From Myotis daubentonii (lineage: Eukaryota; Chordata; Mammalia; Chiroptera; Vespertilionidae): DNA of 64,000 nucleotides. Both the position numbers and the translations under genes were made by a program. This document shows, one piece after another, positions 1 to 9,442 of this stretch. Location: assembly GCF_963259705.1 (NCBI RefSeq), contig NC_081842.1, positions 185,818,349-185,882,348 on the forward strand, written 5' to 3'. Position 1 is the first letter of the stretch, and each line of letters starts with the position of its first letter. The notes beneath the pieces were generated by a model. The model saw only the letters and a list, made by a program, of their open reading frames with translations. It did no database searches and was not told the origin of the DNA.

Positions 1-1117
1 TTGCCTACCACACACAAGAATCCACGAGCTTCTCCAAACTGAGACCTATTACTTTTCAAAAAAACAGCATTGTCTATCCTCATTATATCCTTTGCTAAAT
101 AGAGACTTAGTGGAAACCCTGAAATTATAGTGTTTTTTGATTTTGGGCCATATTAAATTCCAACCCTAATTTTATAGTTATGTTTTTGTTGTTATTGTTT
201 AAAATATCTCTTCCAGAGTTATAAAATATTCATATTACATGTTGAAGTCATGCAGCCTATTTTCGTAGCCTTGTTTACCAGTTCAGTAAGCAAGTAACAT
301 GAATGTGTCCTGAGGGATTACTGAAATAAGACAGTTGGTGCTTATTTTTAAAGTTGGAGGAACCAATATTTTCCTAGTCTTTTGGATTCTATCTTCGTAC
401 CCAGTACTATTCTACCTTTGTTACACTTAGAAATCATGAACATGTTTATCTGGTTTCCTGGAGCCTGATGCTTTATCAGCCTTTCTGTGGGCCATTGCTT
501 CATCAACTATAATCACATTATATAGTTATGGAAATCTGTCTCAAGAAAGCATAAAGATCTGCTGGAAAGATACAGTATATATCTCTAGCTCACAGGATAT
601 TTGTTTTCATGGTTGTCTACATGAAAGAGAATGATTTTACTATTAAGTTTGACTTGTGAGGTCTGTTTTCATAATGTCTCTTCTTGTAATCTTTTTCCAT
701 CTCTCCAATTTCCGTTAAAATGAGACCTGCATGAATGTAATCTAGTCAGGAACCTTATTTCGGTTTGGTACTAGCAGGCAAAGAAATATTAGTCATCAAA
801 GACTGACTTCATTAAATGAATGTTAAAAATCACAGCATCAAATATACTTTATAAACAGGTCTAGCTTTTAGGTTACTTTTCTTGGTGTTTTTAGGAAGTG
901 ATAAAAACTTGGAGCATGCAGTGCTATATTTCAAGGGCTGATATATAAACCTCCAAAAATAGTGTCTAACTAGTGCATTTGCAAGAGACTATGAAAACTG
1001 AATATCCTTGTACCATTTTCTCTCTGAAAAACCTGTATTAAATGTTCTTATGTGGAAATTTACTACTGATACAGCAGAACACTCATTTGATGTTAAAGTA
1101 AATCATCCTATTTAAAT
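1..1117. other. AT-rich noncoding DNA, nothing recognised
   Basis: No reading frame of note, no VES or Helitron termini and no clear L1, L2 or MIR match was seen. The sequence is AT-rich and looks unique or too diverged to classify by eye. Confidence 0.4.
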
Positions 1118-1435
1118 ATAGATGCCCAGTGCATGAACTTCATGCACTTGCGAGGGGGGATGGGGGGAGATTCCCTCAGCCCGGCCTGCACCCTCTTGCA
1201 GTCTGGGAGCCCTTGGGGATGTCTGACTGATGGCTTAGGGGGGAACGGGCCTAAGCCGTCAGTCAGATGTCCTTATCACTGCTGCAGAGGCAGGAGAGGC
1301 TCCTGCCACCACTGCTGTGCTCACCAGCTGTGAGCTCTGCATTGAGCGTCTGCTCCCTGGTGGTCAGTGCACGTCATACCGACTGGTCATTCTGCCTTTT
1401 GGTCAATTTGCATATTAGCCTTTTATTATATAGGA
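1118..1435 (-). mobile_element. HeliBat-type Helitron, A type, non-autonomous
   Basis: Minus-strand copy. The 3' end at the left shows the hairpin region 'gcccagtgcatgaacttcat'; the usual CTAG has become ATAG. The 5' end at the right reads 'ttttattatataggat', the complement of TCCTATATAATAAAA, followed by host T. The octamer complement 'atttgcat' lies just inside the 5' end. The interior has the A-type 'gcattgagcgtctg...ctggtggtcagtgc' segment with one CTCF-like motif at 1349-1363. There is no Rep/helicase coding sequence. Confidence 0.88.
1349..1363 (-). promoter_or_regulatory. CTCF-like core motif in A-type Helitron
   Basis: On the minus strand this reads CCACCAGGGAGCAGA, which by eye matches 13 of 15 positions of the CTCF core CCASYAGRKGGCRSY. 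Only the right-hand half of the inverted pair found in other A-type copies is kept here. Binding is not shown. Confidence 0.4.
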
Positions 1436-1559
1436 TTCACAATAAAACTTCAGTAAGAGGAAAAAAAATGATCTGTCTTGACTATTTAAACTGTTTTATT
1501 TCCTTTATATTTTTTACATTTCTTTTCCCCTTGCTGATTATTAAAGTAGTCAATGTTCA

Positions 1560-2050
1560 ATGTAGTAAATTTGGAAAGTATAGATAATTATTAGAAGCAG
1601 AGGAAAACACATTCACCCACCCACCCATAATCTTACTACTAAAAGTGCAGATATTATTAATCTTTTGTCATATTTACTTCTAGGTTTATTTATTTTCTAT
1701 TTTTGAAGCATAATTTAAGTTAGTACCATATATACTTTTCATGTCTTGCTTTTAAAGAAGCAGAACAGCACTACAAAGCAATTTATATAATTAAAATGTC
1801 ATAAACATGGCTATACAATAGCTATTTACTATTGGACCATTTTCTTACTCTTGGGCATTAATTGTTGTTATAAATAACACTGTAGTGAACATCTTTATGC
1901 ATGGAATGTTACCCACATTTCATTTTGCTTCTTCAGTATAAGTTCCTATGAGAGGAATTGACGGCCAAAGGAAATTAATATTTTAAAAACTCTTGATACA
2001 TATTTGTAAATAACCACCAGAAAATTTATACTGTTTCAGCAGTGAATAAG
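1560..2050 (-). mobile_element. Decayed old LINE fragment (family unsure)
   Basis: Phrases such as 'ataaataacactgtagtgaacatctttatgcatgg' split over the region, and 'gttcctatgagaggaattg', resemble the antisense of old L1 or L1-like 3' parts. The divergence is high and the boundaries are guesses. Another part of a similar relic may lie at 62455-63300. Confidence 0.35.
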
Positions 2051-2404
2051 ATGCTTTTTTTTGAATTTCTTGCTTTGTTTTATGAACTCAGATGGTCATA
2101 CATTTAGAACAAATTGATTCTTTTTTCTCATTTACTTTGAAATTTCACACAAATAAATGGAATATGAAGCAATGTTTCAGGTCTGCAGTAATAAAGGAAT
2201 TAATTGTATTCAAGCATAACATGAGACAACAAAGCAGACCTATTTATTATTTTCACCTTTTTCTTCATCAAATCGTTTATATGGGTATGCCAACAGTTTG
2301 TTCTCAGAGGTATGTATTGGGAAATTAAAATTCCAAGAGAATAGATGAATAAGATAAATAAAATAAAATTGAAGGGATTGCAGTCATTGCAATTATTGGT
2401 AATA

Positions 2405-2441
2405 CTAGTAGCCCGGTGCACGAAATTCATGCACATTAAAA
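2405..2441 (-). mobile_element. Helitron 3'-terminal fragment
   Basis: Only the minus-strand 3' end of a HeliBat copy remains: CTAG, GCCCGGTGCAC and hairpin 'gtgcacgaaattcatgcac'. The body and 5' end are missing. A VES SINE lies a few bases to the right. Confidence 0.75.
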
Positions 2442-2454
2442 GGGAATTAATTGT

Positions 2455-2673
2455 CCTAACTGATTTGGCTCAGTGGATAGAGCAACGGCCTGCGGACTCA
2501 AGGGTCCCAGGTTCGATTTTGGTCAAGGGCATGTACCTTGGTTGCGGGCACATCCCCAGTGGGGAGTGTGCAGGAGGCAGCTGATCGATGTTTCTTTCTC
2601 ACCGATGTTTCTAACTCTCTATCCTTCTCCCTTCCTCTCTGTAAAAAATCAATAAAATATATTTTTTTAAAAA
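2455..2673 (+). mobile_element. VES SINE (tRNA-derived)
   Basis: A tRNA-like head with an A box 'tggctcagtggatagagc' and a B box 'ggttcgatt', then the VES body 'gtgcaggaggcagctgatcg', a CT-rich stretch and an AATAAA-bearing A-rich tail. It belongs to the 'gtggatagagc' subtype. Imperfect target duplication: 'aagggaattaatt' before and 'aaagagaattatc' after. The Pol III boxes are relics of the parental tRNA and not a tRNA gene. Confidence 0.93.
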
Positions 2674-2810
2674 GAGAATTATCATAGATATTTTAATATT
2701 GCTATTTGCCCTTTTTCTATAATAGAAGTGTGAGAGATGAAAGGAAGTTAGTAAAATGTATATGAAAATAATATATAAATTTATTAATAAATAAACACTA
2801 TCAAAAGGAG

Positions 2811-3300
2811 CTGATTCCGTGAGGAAAGGGGCTCCCTCCTCCCTCCTGTCAAGGTCCAGGTTGCAGGAGAATGGGGTTCATGGCTGGCAGGCTACTGACA
2901 GCAAGCTGTCCAACAGCAGATTCTGTGAGGAATGGGGCTCCCTCCTTTCTACTGTCAGGGCCTGGTTTGAAGGTCAGCCCTGCCCCGTGTTGGGCCAGAC
3001 CCAGAGTTTTACCACGCCCTGGCCTCCACTTCAGCAACCCAGGACTGACTGCTGCTGGGAGCTCCTGGTGCTCTGAGGGTGCGTTCTTCCCCCAGGCCAC
3101 ACAAGAAACAGCTGGGGAGGGTGCAGCCCTTGGCAAAATGACCCAGGATTCAGTGGTTCCATGCTCCGAGGGCGGGTACATGCCTCAAACCCCGCCCTTG
3201 CCGGAAACAGCTCCAGGAAATAGCTCAGGGGAGGGCACAGCCTTTGCCAAGACAACCCCTGCAGGACTGCCTTCCTTCCGCTTGGTCGAGGTGGTTCAGG
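2811..3300. repeat. GC-rich block with internal duplications, unidentified
   Basis: A sharply GC-rich island within AT-rich DNA. It holds two diverged copies of a unit: 'ccgtgaggaaaggggctccc' at about 2817 and 'ctgtgaggaatggggctccc' at about 2923. A second pair is 'gaaacagctggggagggtgc' (about 3107) against 'ctcaggggagggcacagcc' (about 3223). It has no Helitron termini, SINE boxes or recognisable protein homology. The frames across it (up to 156 codons) look like chance. It could be part of an LTR, a MITE or captured host DNA. Confidence 0.45.
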
Positions 3301-3599
3301 TCATGATGAACACCACCCATGGTTTTTACATAAGTAGATAAAGGGGTAGAATTGACTATGGGAATAGGTAGATGAAATATAATGGAAGATAAGATATTGG
3401 AGAAGAGGAGCTCCAAGTAGTCTGAAAGTTTTTGAAAAATTGTCTCTGTAGATCTTGGAAAAAAATATCAGTGAGGCCTGAACAAGAGTCATTGAGAAAT
3501 GAAGAGGAAAGAGGGAGTAGCGAGATGACACCAATAGTGAGAGGTAGTGGAGGGATAATATGATGAATGGAGATTTCAAAGCTATGTGCATAGAAGTGA
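3301..3599. other. Purine-rich noncoding DNA, nothing recognised
   Basis: GA-rich sequence without recognisable coding potential or a repeat family I can name. Confidence 0.35.
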
Positions 3600-4040
3600 A
3601 GGATCAGTATTATAAAGACATGGTTATCCCCAAATCAACCTAATTTTAATACAATTCTAATAAAAATCCCCCTAAATTCATTTCATAAAACTCGACAAGC
3701 TAATTTTAATATTCATGTAGGAAAACAAAGGTCCAAAAATAGCCAGGCCCACATTGAAGAAGATTAATGAATGGGTATACATTTATTTTATGGGAACTTG
3801 TATTTCAGCTAACAATTTTTATTTATAGCAATAGTGATTAAAATAGTTTGGCATTGGCAAAGGAATGGGCAAATAATCTAAATGAACAGACTGGAACTCA
3901 GAAACAAAGTTATTTATAAAAGGGAACTTGATATCTGACAGAGGGTACATTGTAAAATAATAGCAATAGTAGGGTCTATTCAGGCAACAGAATTGTGTGG
4001 CAAACAATACCCCAATCTCATACTATTTCAGAACAGACCA
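3600..4040 (+). mobile_element. Old L1 ORF2 fragment
   Basis: Sense-strand L1 phrases are visible, including 'aatacaattctaataaaaatcccc', 'tttcataaaactcgacaagc' and 'ttggcattggcaaaggaatgg', in the order expected of the ORF2 region after the reverse transcriptase core. Frames are broken. It ends near a 30-bp segment (4008-4037) that recurs at 5264-5293. Confidence 0.65.
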
Positions 4041-4453
4041 CAGTGAAGGGGCAAATGCAGGGAAACCAATAGGTCTGGGATAAGCTCAGTTCTATCAGAA
4101 ACTAATTGTTCATTGCTAGTATATAGTAATATGACATTAACAACATAGAAAGTCCTCCAAATGTTATTTTTCTTATCATTAATATCCAATAAATATTTAT
4201 TGTTTACCTGTGATATGCCAGTCACTGTTCTGGGTACTCAGGATTCAGCATAGAATAAGACAGACAAGGACCTGCTGTTCTGGGGAAGCTAATGCTCTAT
4301 TATGAGAAGGAAGACTATAATTGGAGCAAATAAAAAATAAGATATTTCTAGAAAATGGAAAATGCTACCATAGTTGGTTTATTCAGTTAAGGGGTTTTAA
4401 CGATATTTTCAATTTTTTCAATTATCAATTAGGCAGCATATTCTTTTATATAT
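4041..4453. other. Relic DNA, ancient repeat fragment inside
   Basis: 'aataaatatttattgtttacctgtgatatgccagtcactgttctgg' split over 4187-4235 is a widespread old mammalian repeat motif that I cannot assign to a family. Nearby 'ctaattgttcattgctagtatatag' (4101-4125) looks like L1. Nothing codes. Confidence 0.35.
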
Positions 4454-5264
4454 GTAAAGTTGTACTGGTTAATAATGCAGATTTTGTGATCAAAGAAAAC
4501 ATGATAATTTCAAGAGAAACATTAAAAGTGTATGTTCATTGCTAGCTACACATTTCCCCCATCTTTCAGGTAATTTGTGGATACCATCTCAATAGAACTT
4601 TTCTTGTTTTGAGTCAAACCATTCAGAGACCCGATTTTCCACTTCTTTGTATGTATGTTTTGAAGTGCTGCTCAGAAAGTGCGTGTGCCATCTATCAAAA
4701 TAAGTGGTGATCTGAAGGAGCAAGGTCTGGTGAATACAGTGAGTGGGTTAATACTTCCCAGGCAAGACCTTTTAACATGTCTTTAACTGGTTTTGAAGTG
4801 TGTGATGGTGCGTTATCATGAAGCAAAATTACTTTGCTGTGTCTTCTGGCCCATTCTGGTCGTTTTACGATCAAAGTGTGGTTCAAATTGACCTGGATGT
4901 TCTTTGTCTTTCACGTCGAAATCATCACTTTTAAAGCGTTTAAATCAGCATTCACAAGTATCTTGAGATGGAGCATGTTCACCATAAGCTTCCCGAAGTA
5001 TACGATAACTTTCAGCAGCACTTTTCTTCAAAATAAAGTAATGAATTAAAATTTAGCGCAAATGCTCTTTTTTTGGCATGAAATTCGACATTTTTAAGCG
5101 TAAAAATATATATGATGTTAACACCTTTAGAAAATTTGACATATGAAGTTTTGAAGCTTGCTGTCAATACAACAAAAAAGCATACATATCAAATCGCATA
5201 TATATCAAATATGTGTAACTCCATCTATTGAAAAAAAAATATGCGTTAGTAACCGGTACACCTA
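4454..5264 (-). mobile_element. Mariner element remnant with inverted ends
   Basis: Degraded terminal inverted repeats are visible: 'agttgtactggttaataatg' at the left (about 4459) and the complement of 'ggtgtaccggttactaacg' at the right (5244-5262). Between them lies a minus-strand transposase fragment with mariner signatures. At about 810 bp it is shorter than a typical 1.3-kb mariner, so it has an internal deletion. The right end runs directly into a duplicated 30-bp segment. Exact ends and the TA target sites are uncertain. Confidence 0.72.
4560..4890 (-). pseudogene. Mariner transposase C-terminal fragment (DD34D)
   Basis: The minus-strand frame contains LLHDNAPSHTS and, 34 residues after the first catalytic Asp, YSPDLAPSDHHLF. 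These are the second and third aspartates of the DD34D triad of mariner transposases. The start is missing and the frame breaks on both sides. Downstream residues reading roughly 'EKFY.DGIHKLPERW.KCVAS' continue the family's C-terminus after a frame break. Not functional. Confidence 0.8.
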
Positions 5265-5293
5265 TACCCCAATCTCATACTATTTCAGAGCAG

Positions 5294-5480
5294 AAGTGAG
5301 AGGGAGAGAGAGAGATAGAAACCTCAATGATGAGAGAGAATCATTGATCAGCTGCCTCCTGCACACCACCCCACACTGGGGATCTAGCCTGTTACATAGG
5401 CATGTGCCCTGACCAGAAATCGAACTGTGACCTCCTGGTTCATATGTCGATGCTCAACCACTGAGCCATGCTGGCCAGGC
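5294..5480 (-). mobile_element. VES SINE, 3'-truncated
   Basis: Minus-strand copy. The tRNA-like head lies at the right end ('gccatgctggccaggc' complement) and the body 'cagctgcctcctgcacacc' is present. It is of the 'gtggttgagcatcgac' subtype. The A-rich tail is missing and the body abuts the repeated 30-bp segment, which suggests rearrangement at this end. Confidence 0.88.
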
Positions 5481-7205
5481 TAAACAGCATATGCTTGTAC
5501 TTATTTTGTTTTTGTGAAGATAAGTTATCACTTCATTTGAGCAAATACTGGGAGCAGGATTGCTTGGTCTTATGCTCTAAGTGTATGTTTAACGTTATAA
5601 TGAACTGCCAAACTGTTTTCCAAAGTGGCTGTATTCATTTTCATTTCCATCAGCAATGTATGAGAGAGCCCTAGTTACTGCATACCCTTGTCAGAACTTG
5701 GTATTGGTAGTATTTTTTAATCTTAGCCATTCTAATAGATGTGCAGTTGTATCTCATTGTGATTATAATTTGCATTTCCCTAATGACTAATGGCTTTGAA
5801 AATCTCTTTATGTGCTTATTTACCATCTGTACATATTCTTTGATGAAGTATTTGTTCACAGTTTTTGTTTGTGTTTTAAATAGGACTGTTTTATTGTTAC
5901 TAAGTTTTAAGAGTTTTGTATATATTCGGGATATGTCATTTATGATATCTTTTGCAAATATTTTTTTTCTAGACTTCGATTGATGTCCTTATTCCTTTAA
6001 CAGTATCTTTCACAGAACAAGTTTATAATTTTTGTGAACTCCATTGTATCAATTTTTTTTTCTGTTATGGATCATGCTTTTGATGTTAATTTTAAGAAAT
6101 CTTTGTCTAATTCAAAGTTACAAAATTTTATATGTTTTCTTCTAAAAGTTTTATATTTTGGGGTTTACATTTAGGTCTATGGTTTATTTTAAATTAATAT
6201 TTATTTGGTGTGAACTATGAATTGAGTCTTTTTTGGGGGTTGTTTTTCTGTTTTTTGCCTATGGATGTCTCATCTGTTGAAATGACTACCCTTTTTCTGT
6301 TGAGTTGTTTTTGCATTTTTGTTTAAAATCAATTGATCATATATGTGTGGATCTGTTTCTAGAATCTATTCTGTTCCACTGAACTATATGGCCATTCCTT
6401 CTCCAATTCCACACCACGGTGATCTCTATCACTTTATAGTAAGTCTTGAAATCAGATGGTATAATTTCTTTCAACTTGTTACAGTTTTAAGAAATTCTTT
6501 TGGTTATTCTAGCTCCTTTGTCTATCCATGGAAATTGTAAATAAGTTTATTGAGTTCTACACAAATATCCTGCTATCCTGCTGGGATTTTGATTGGAATT
6601 GTTTTAAATCTTTAGATGTTTAGGAGAATTTGACATATTGATATATTAAAGGTATTGTTTTTTCCAATTCATGAACATTATATGTCTATTTGCTTTGTTT
6701 GATTACTTTCATCACTTTCTTTGTGTGTTTTTTTAAGGGTTTTTTTTTTTTTCAACATATAGATCTCACATATACTTCATTAGATTTTTGCCTAAGTCTT
6801 TTTTTGGGGGTGCTATTATAAAAATGAAATTATTTAAACATTTTTAATTACTAATTGTTTGTTGCAATTATATAGTAATATCACGCTGACAATATATAGT
6901 AACATGACACTGACAATATATTCTGTATCCTCGCTAAACTGACTTATTACTCCTAGTTGCTTATTTGTCAGTTTGGGATTTTCTAAATATGAAATTTTGT
7001 TATCTAGGGATAGCAATCATCTATATCTGTATGCTTTTGTGTTGTTGTTTTTTTGTCTTATTCCATCAGCTATAACCTCTAGTACAGTGTTGAATAGTAG
7101 TAGGGAGAGTAGACACTCTAGCCTTATTCCCAATCTTAAGAGAATGCATCTAGTTTTTCAATATGAAGTTGATACCTTATTATGTCTCAATAGAAAGAGA
7201 TGATT
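5481..7205 (-). mobile_element. Old L1 ORF2/3' fragment
   Basis: The antisense of L1 ORF2 runs through the region. Examples are 'tctcattgtgattataatttgc', 'gaactatatggccattcc' and 'tagtacagtgttgaatagtag', in the order expected from 3' to 5'. Many stops and indels. A low-complexity patch at 6835-6930 may be an internal rearrangement. Confidence 0.8.
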
Positions 7206-7709
7206 AAAATAAAATTCTAAAAATAATTTCTAATTTGTAGTATCTAAAATGATATGATTTTGATATAATTTAGGAATATTCTCTTCAACATTTGGAAATA
7301 TATCATTAAATTTGTGTTATGAAGTGAAAATACTAGTATATAAATGCACTGGATAAATGGAAACCAAATATGAAGCATTTTCTTTCCCATTTTATTCTCT
7401 TTCCCCTTTTCTCTCAAAAGTTAAAAGTTTATCTATAAAACGTAGTGTTTGATGACCCAATACTATTTCTTGTGGCATGTTTACAAAACATGTCTGAATA
7501 ACTAGCTATGTTTTATTCAGGTTATTTAACGTACTCCTGCATGTATTAACTGATTCATTAAAAACAACTTTTTTTTGGTCAATTGATTGAATGTGCCTAA
7601 GTATCCAATTCCATTACAAAAGAATAGGAGAAAGTGGGAGCAAAGAAGCTGAGCTACTTTCTCTTACTAAATATATTATGAGTACTTAGATTGGGAGGTT
7701 GAAACATTT
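7206..7709. other. Noncoding DNA, nothing recognised
   Basis: AT-rich sequence with no clear repeat or coding signal. Confidence 0.35.
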
Positions 7710-7822
7710 AAGGGAGAGTGGTACCCAACACTCTGGAGTTTAAATAGAAGCTTTATAAGTGCTTACTAGTTATTGGCTGTCAGCTAGTTACTTAACTTCT
7801 CTGAGTCTCATTTTGAATCTAT
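7710..7822 (+). mobile_element. MIR SINE fragment
   Basis: 'cagctagttacttaacttct' followed by 'ctgagtctcattt' is the sense core of MIR. The fragment is cut off by the Helitron array that starts at 7828. Confidence 0.6.
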
Positions 7823-7827
7823 CTATA

Positions 7828-8472
7828 TCCTATCTAATAAAAGAGAAACATGGTAATTAGCCATACCTCCGCTTCCCTTCTCATTGGCTAATCAGGGCGA
7901 TATGCAAATTAACTGCCAGCCAAGATGGCGGCCGGAAGCCAGGCAGCTTGAAGCGAACATGAGGCTTGCTTGCTTCAGTGACGGAGGACTCCAACGTTCC
8001 CCACCAGCCTTGCCGGCCTCTGAGCTTGCAGTTTGAAACATTGTTACAAATATAGAAGCTAAACAAAACCCCATAAACCTGCTTTCAGCCCGCTGGGATC
8101 TCAGAGCTGGAGTTGAAACAGTGTTTCGATTATAGAACCCAAACAAACCAGATACCTGCTTTCAGCAACCGAGGCCTAAGAGCTGGAGCCAAGCCTCAGA
8201 GCTAAAGCTGGCCCAGAATAAAAAAGAAAAAGAAAAAAAGAAGTGGTTGGGAGCTTCAGTCACCCACCAGCCTGAAAACAGCCCTCAGCCCCTCACCCAG
8301 ACTGGCCATGCACCCCAGTGGGGACCCCCACCCTGAAGGGTGTGTGACCAGCTGCAAACAGCCATCATCCCCTCATCCAGGCTGTCCAGGCACCCCAGTG
8401 GGGACCACCACCCTGATCCAGGACACCCTTCAGGGCAAACCAGCTGGCCCCCACCCGTGCACCAGGCCTCTA
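7828..8472 (+). mobile_element. Helitron, C type; first of a head-to-tail trio
   Basis: Starts with TCCTATCTAATAAAAGAG after host A and has the octamer ATGCAAAT near 7902. The 5' region contains 'aagatggcggccggaag' (7922-7938), which combines a YY1 motif (AAGATGGCGGC) and an ETS motif (CCGGAAG). The interior repeats 'gaaacattgtt...tatagaagc' phrases, then has a polypurine stretch. It ends in GCACCAGGCCTCTA, which lacks the canonical CTAG and runs straight into the 5' end of the next Helitron. Confidence 0.88.
7922..7938 (+). promoter_or_regulatory. YY1 plus ETS motif pair in C-type Helitron
   Basis: AAGATGGCGGC followed directly by CGGAAG matches the YY1 and GABPA/ETS motifs common at mammalian housekeeping promoters. 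Related but decayed sites occur in the other C-type copies near 28285, 30043 and 31233. Helitron capture of a host promoter would explain it. Activity is not shown. Confidence 0.45.
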
Positions 8473-9072
8473 TCCTATATAGTAAAAGGTTAATATGCCT
8501 CCTAGCACTGGGATCAGCGGAGCCGCGAGGCCTCCCGGCACCGGGATCAGCATGACAGGGGGCAGCGCCCAAATCCCCTGATTGCCCCAAACACCCCCCA
8601 CGGGCTCTGCTCTGTGTGTGACGGGGTAGAGCCATAACCTCCCCATCGGCCCTGCCCTGAGTGTGACAGTGGCAGCGCCCCAACCCCCGATCGCCCTACT
8701 CTGTGGGTGATAGAGCGCGGTGCCCCAACACCCCCCCCCCCACCCCCCACGGGCCCTGCTCTGTGTGATGGGGTAGAGCCATAACCTCCCCATCGGCCCT
8801 GCCCTGAGTGTGACAATGGCGGCTCCCCAACCCCCTGATCGACCCTGCTCTGTGCGTGACAATATGGAGCCCCAACTCCCCAATCCTCCCTGCTCTGAGC
8901 CCAACCAGGGGCTGCACCTAGGGATTGGGCCTGCCCTCTGCCACCCGGGAGCAGGCCTAAGCCAGCAGGTCGTTATCTCCCAAGGGGTCCCAGACTGCGA
9001 GAGGGCACAGGCCGGGCTGAGGGACCCCCCCTACCCCCCGAGTGCACAAATTTTTGTGCACCAGGCCTCTAG
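8473..9072 (+). mobile_element. Helitron, B type; second of the trio
   Basis: Starts TCCTATATAGTAAAAGGTTA and ends with hairpin 'gtgcacaaatttttgtgcac' plus CAGGCCTCTAG (to 9072). The interior (8545-8905) is a minisatellite of about 55-60 bp units around 'ccccatcggccctgccctgag'. The long frames here follow the repeat and are not genes. Confidence 0.9.
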
Positions 9073-9442
9073 TATATATATAAAAGCCTAAGTGACTGTT
9101 ACGACTGGTATATAAGCTGTCATGATCTCAATTTATATAAAGTTGTGACAATCAACCGTTGACTGGTCCCTATGATCGCACTGACCACCAGGGGGAAGAC
9201 GCTCAATGAAGGAGCTGCCCCCTGGTGGTCAGTGCGCTCTCACAGACGGAGCGCTGCTCAGTAGGTGCAGTGGGTCTAGGATAAGCGATAGCAGCAAGGC
9301 ACCTGGCCCAGGCTCTGGGCGCTTCCCTGGCTGCCTGTCGCTTTACGTTTAACTACATCCCTGAGGGGTCCCGGATTGCGAAAGGGCGCATGCCAGGCCG
9401 AGGGACCCCACCAGTGCACAAATTGGTGCATCAGACCTCTAG
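9073..9442 (+). mobile_element. Helitron, A type; third of the trio
   Basis: Starts with a variant 5' end (tatatatataaaagcctaag) directly after the previous CTAG, and ends 'tggtgcatcagacctctag' before host T. It has the inverted CTCF-like pair at 9185-9228. A stretch at about 9108-9160 is absent from other A-type copies, and 25 bp of it (9119-9143) recurs at 10645-10669. Confidence 0.88.
9185..9228. promoter_or_regulatory. Inverted pair of CTCF-like motifs (A-type Helitron)
   Basis: Plus-strand CCACCAGGGGGAAGA at 9185-9199 and minus-strand CCACCAGGGGGCAGC at 9214-9228. By eye the second fits CTCF core CCASYAGRKGGCRSY at all 15 positions. The span is exactly 44 bp, as in the copies at 18128 and 27002. 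Confidence 0.55.

Noticed and set aside
2455..2530. tRNA-like A and B boxes, here and in the other VES copies
   Set aside because: The tRNA-like head is followed by the VES body and A-tail with target duplications; these are SINEs and not tRNA genes.
2811..3300. Endogenous retrovirus LTR
   Set aside because: I found no TG...CA ends with target duplication, no primer-binding site and no gag or pol nearby, so I left it unidentified.
2871..3341. A 156-codon frame in the GC-rich block
   Set aside because: Opposite-strand frames of similar length overlap it, composition explains the openness, and no homology was recognised.
8470..8904. Overlapping frames of 89-144 codons on the minus strand
   Set aside because: They come from the B-type Helitron minisatellite, which is GC-rich and low in stop codons.
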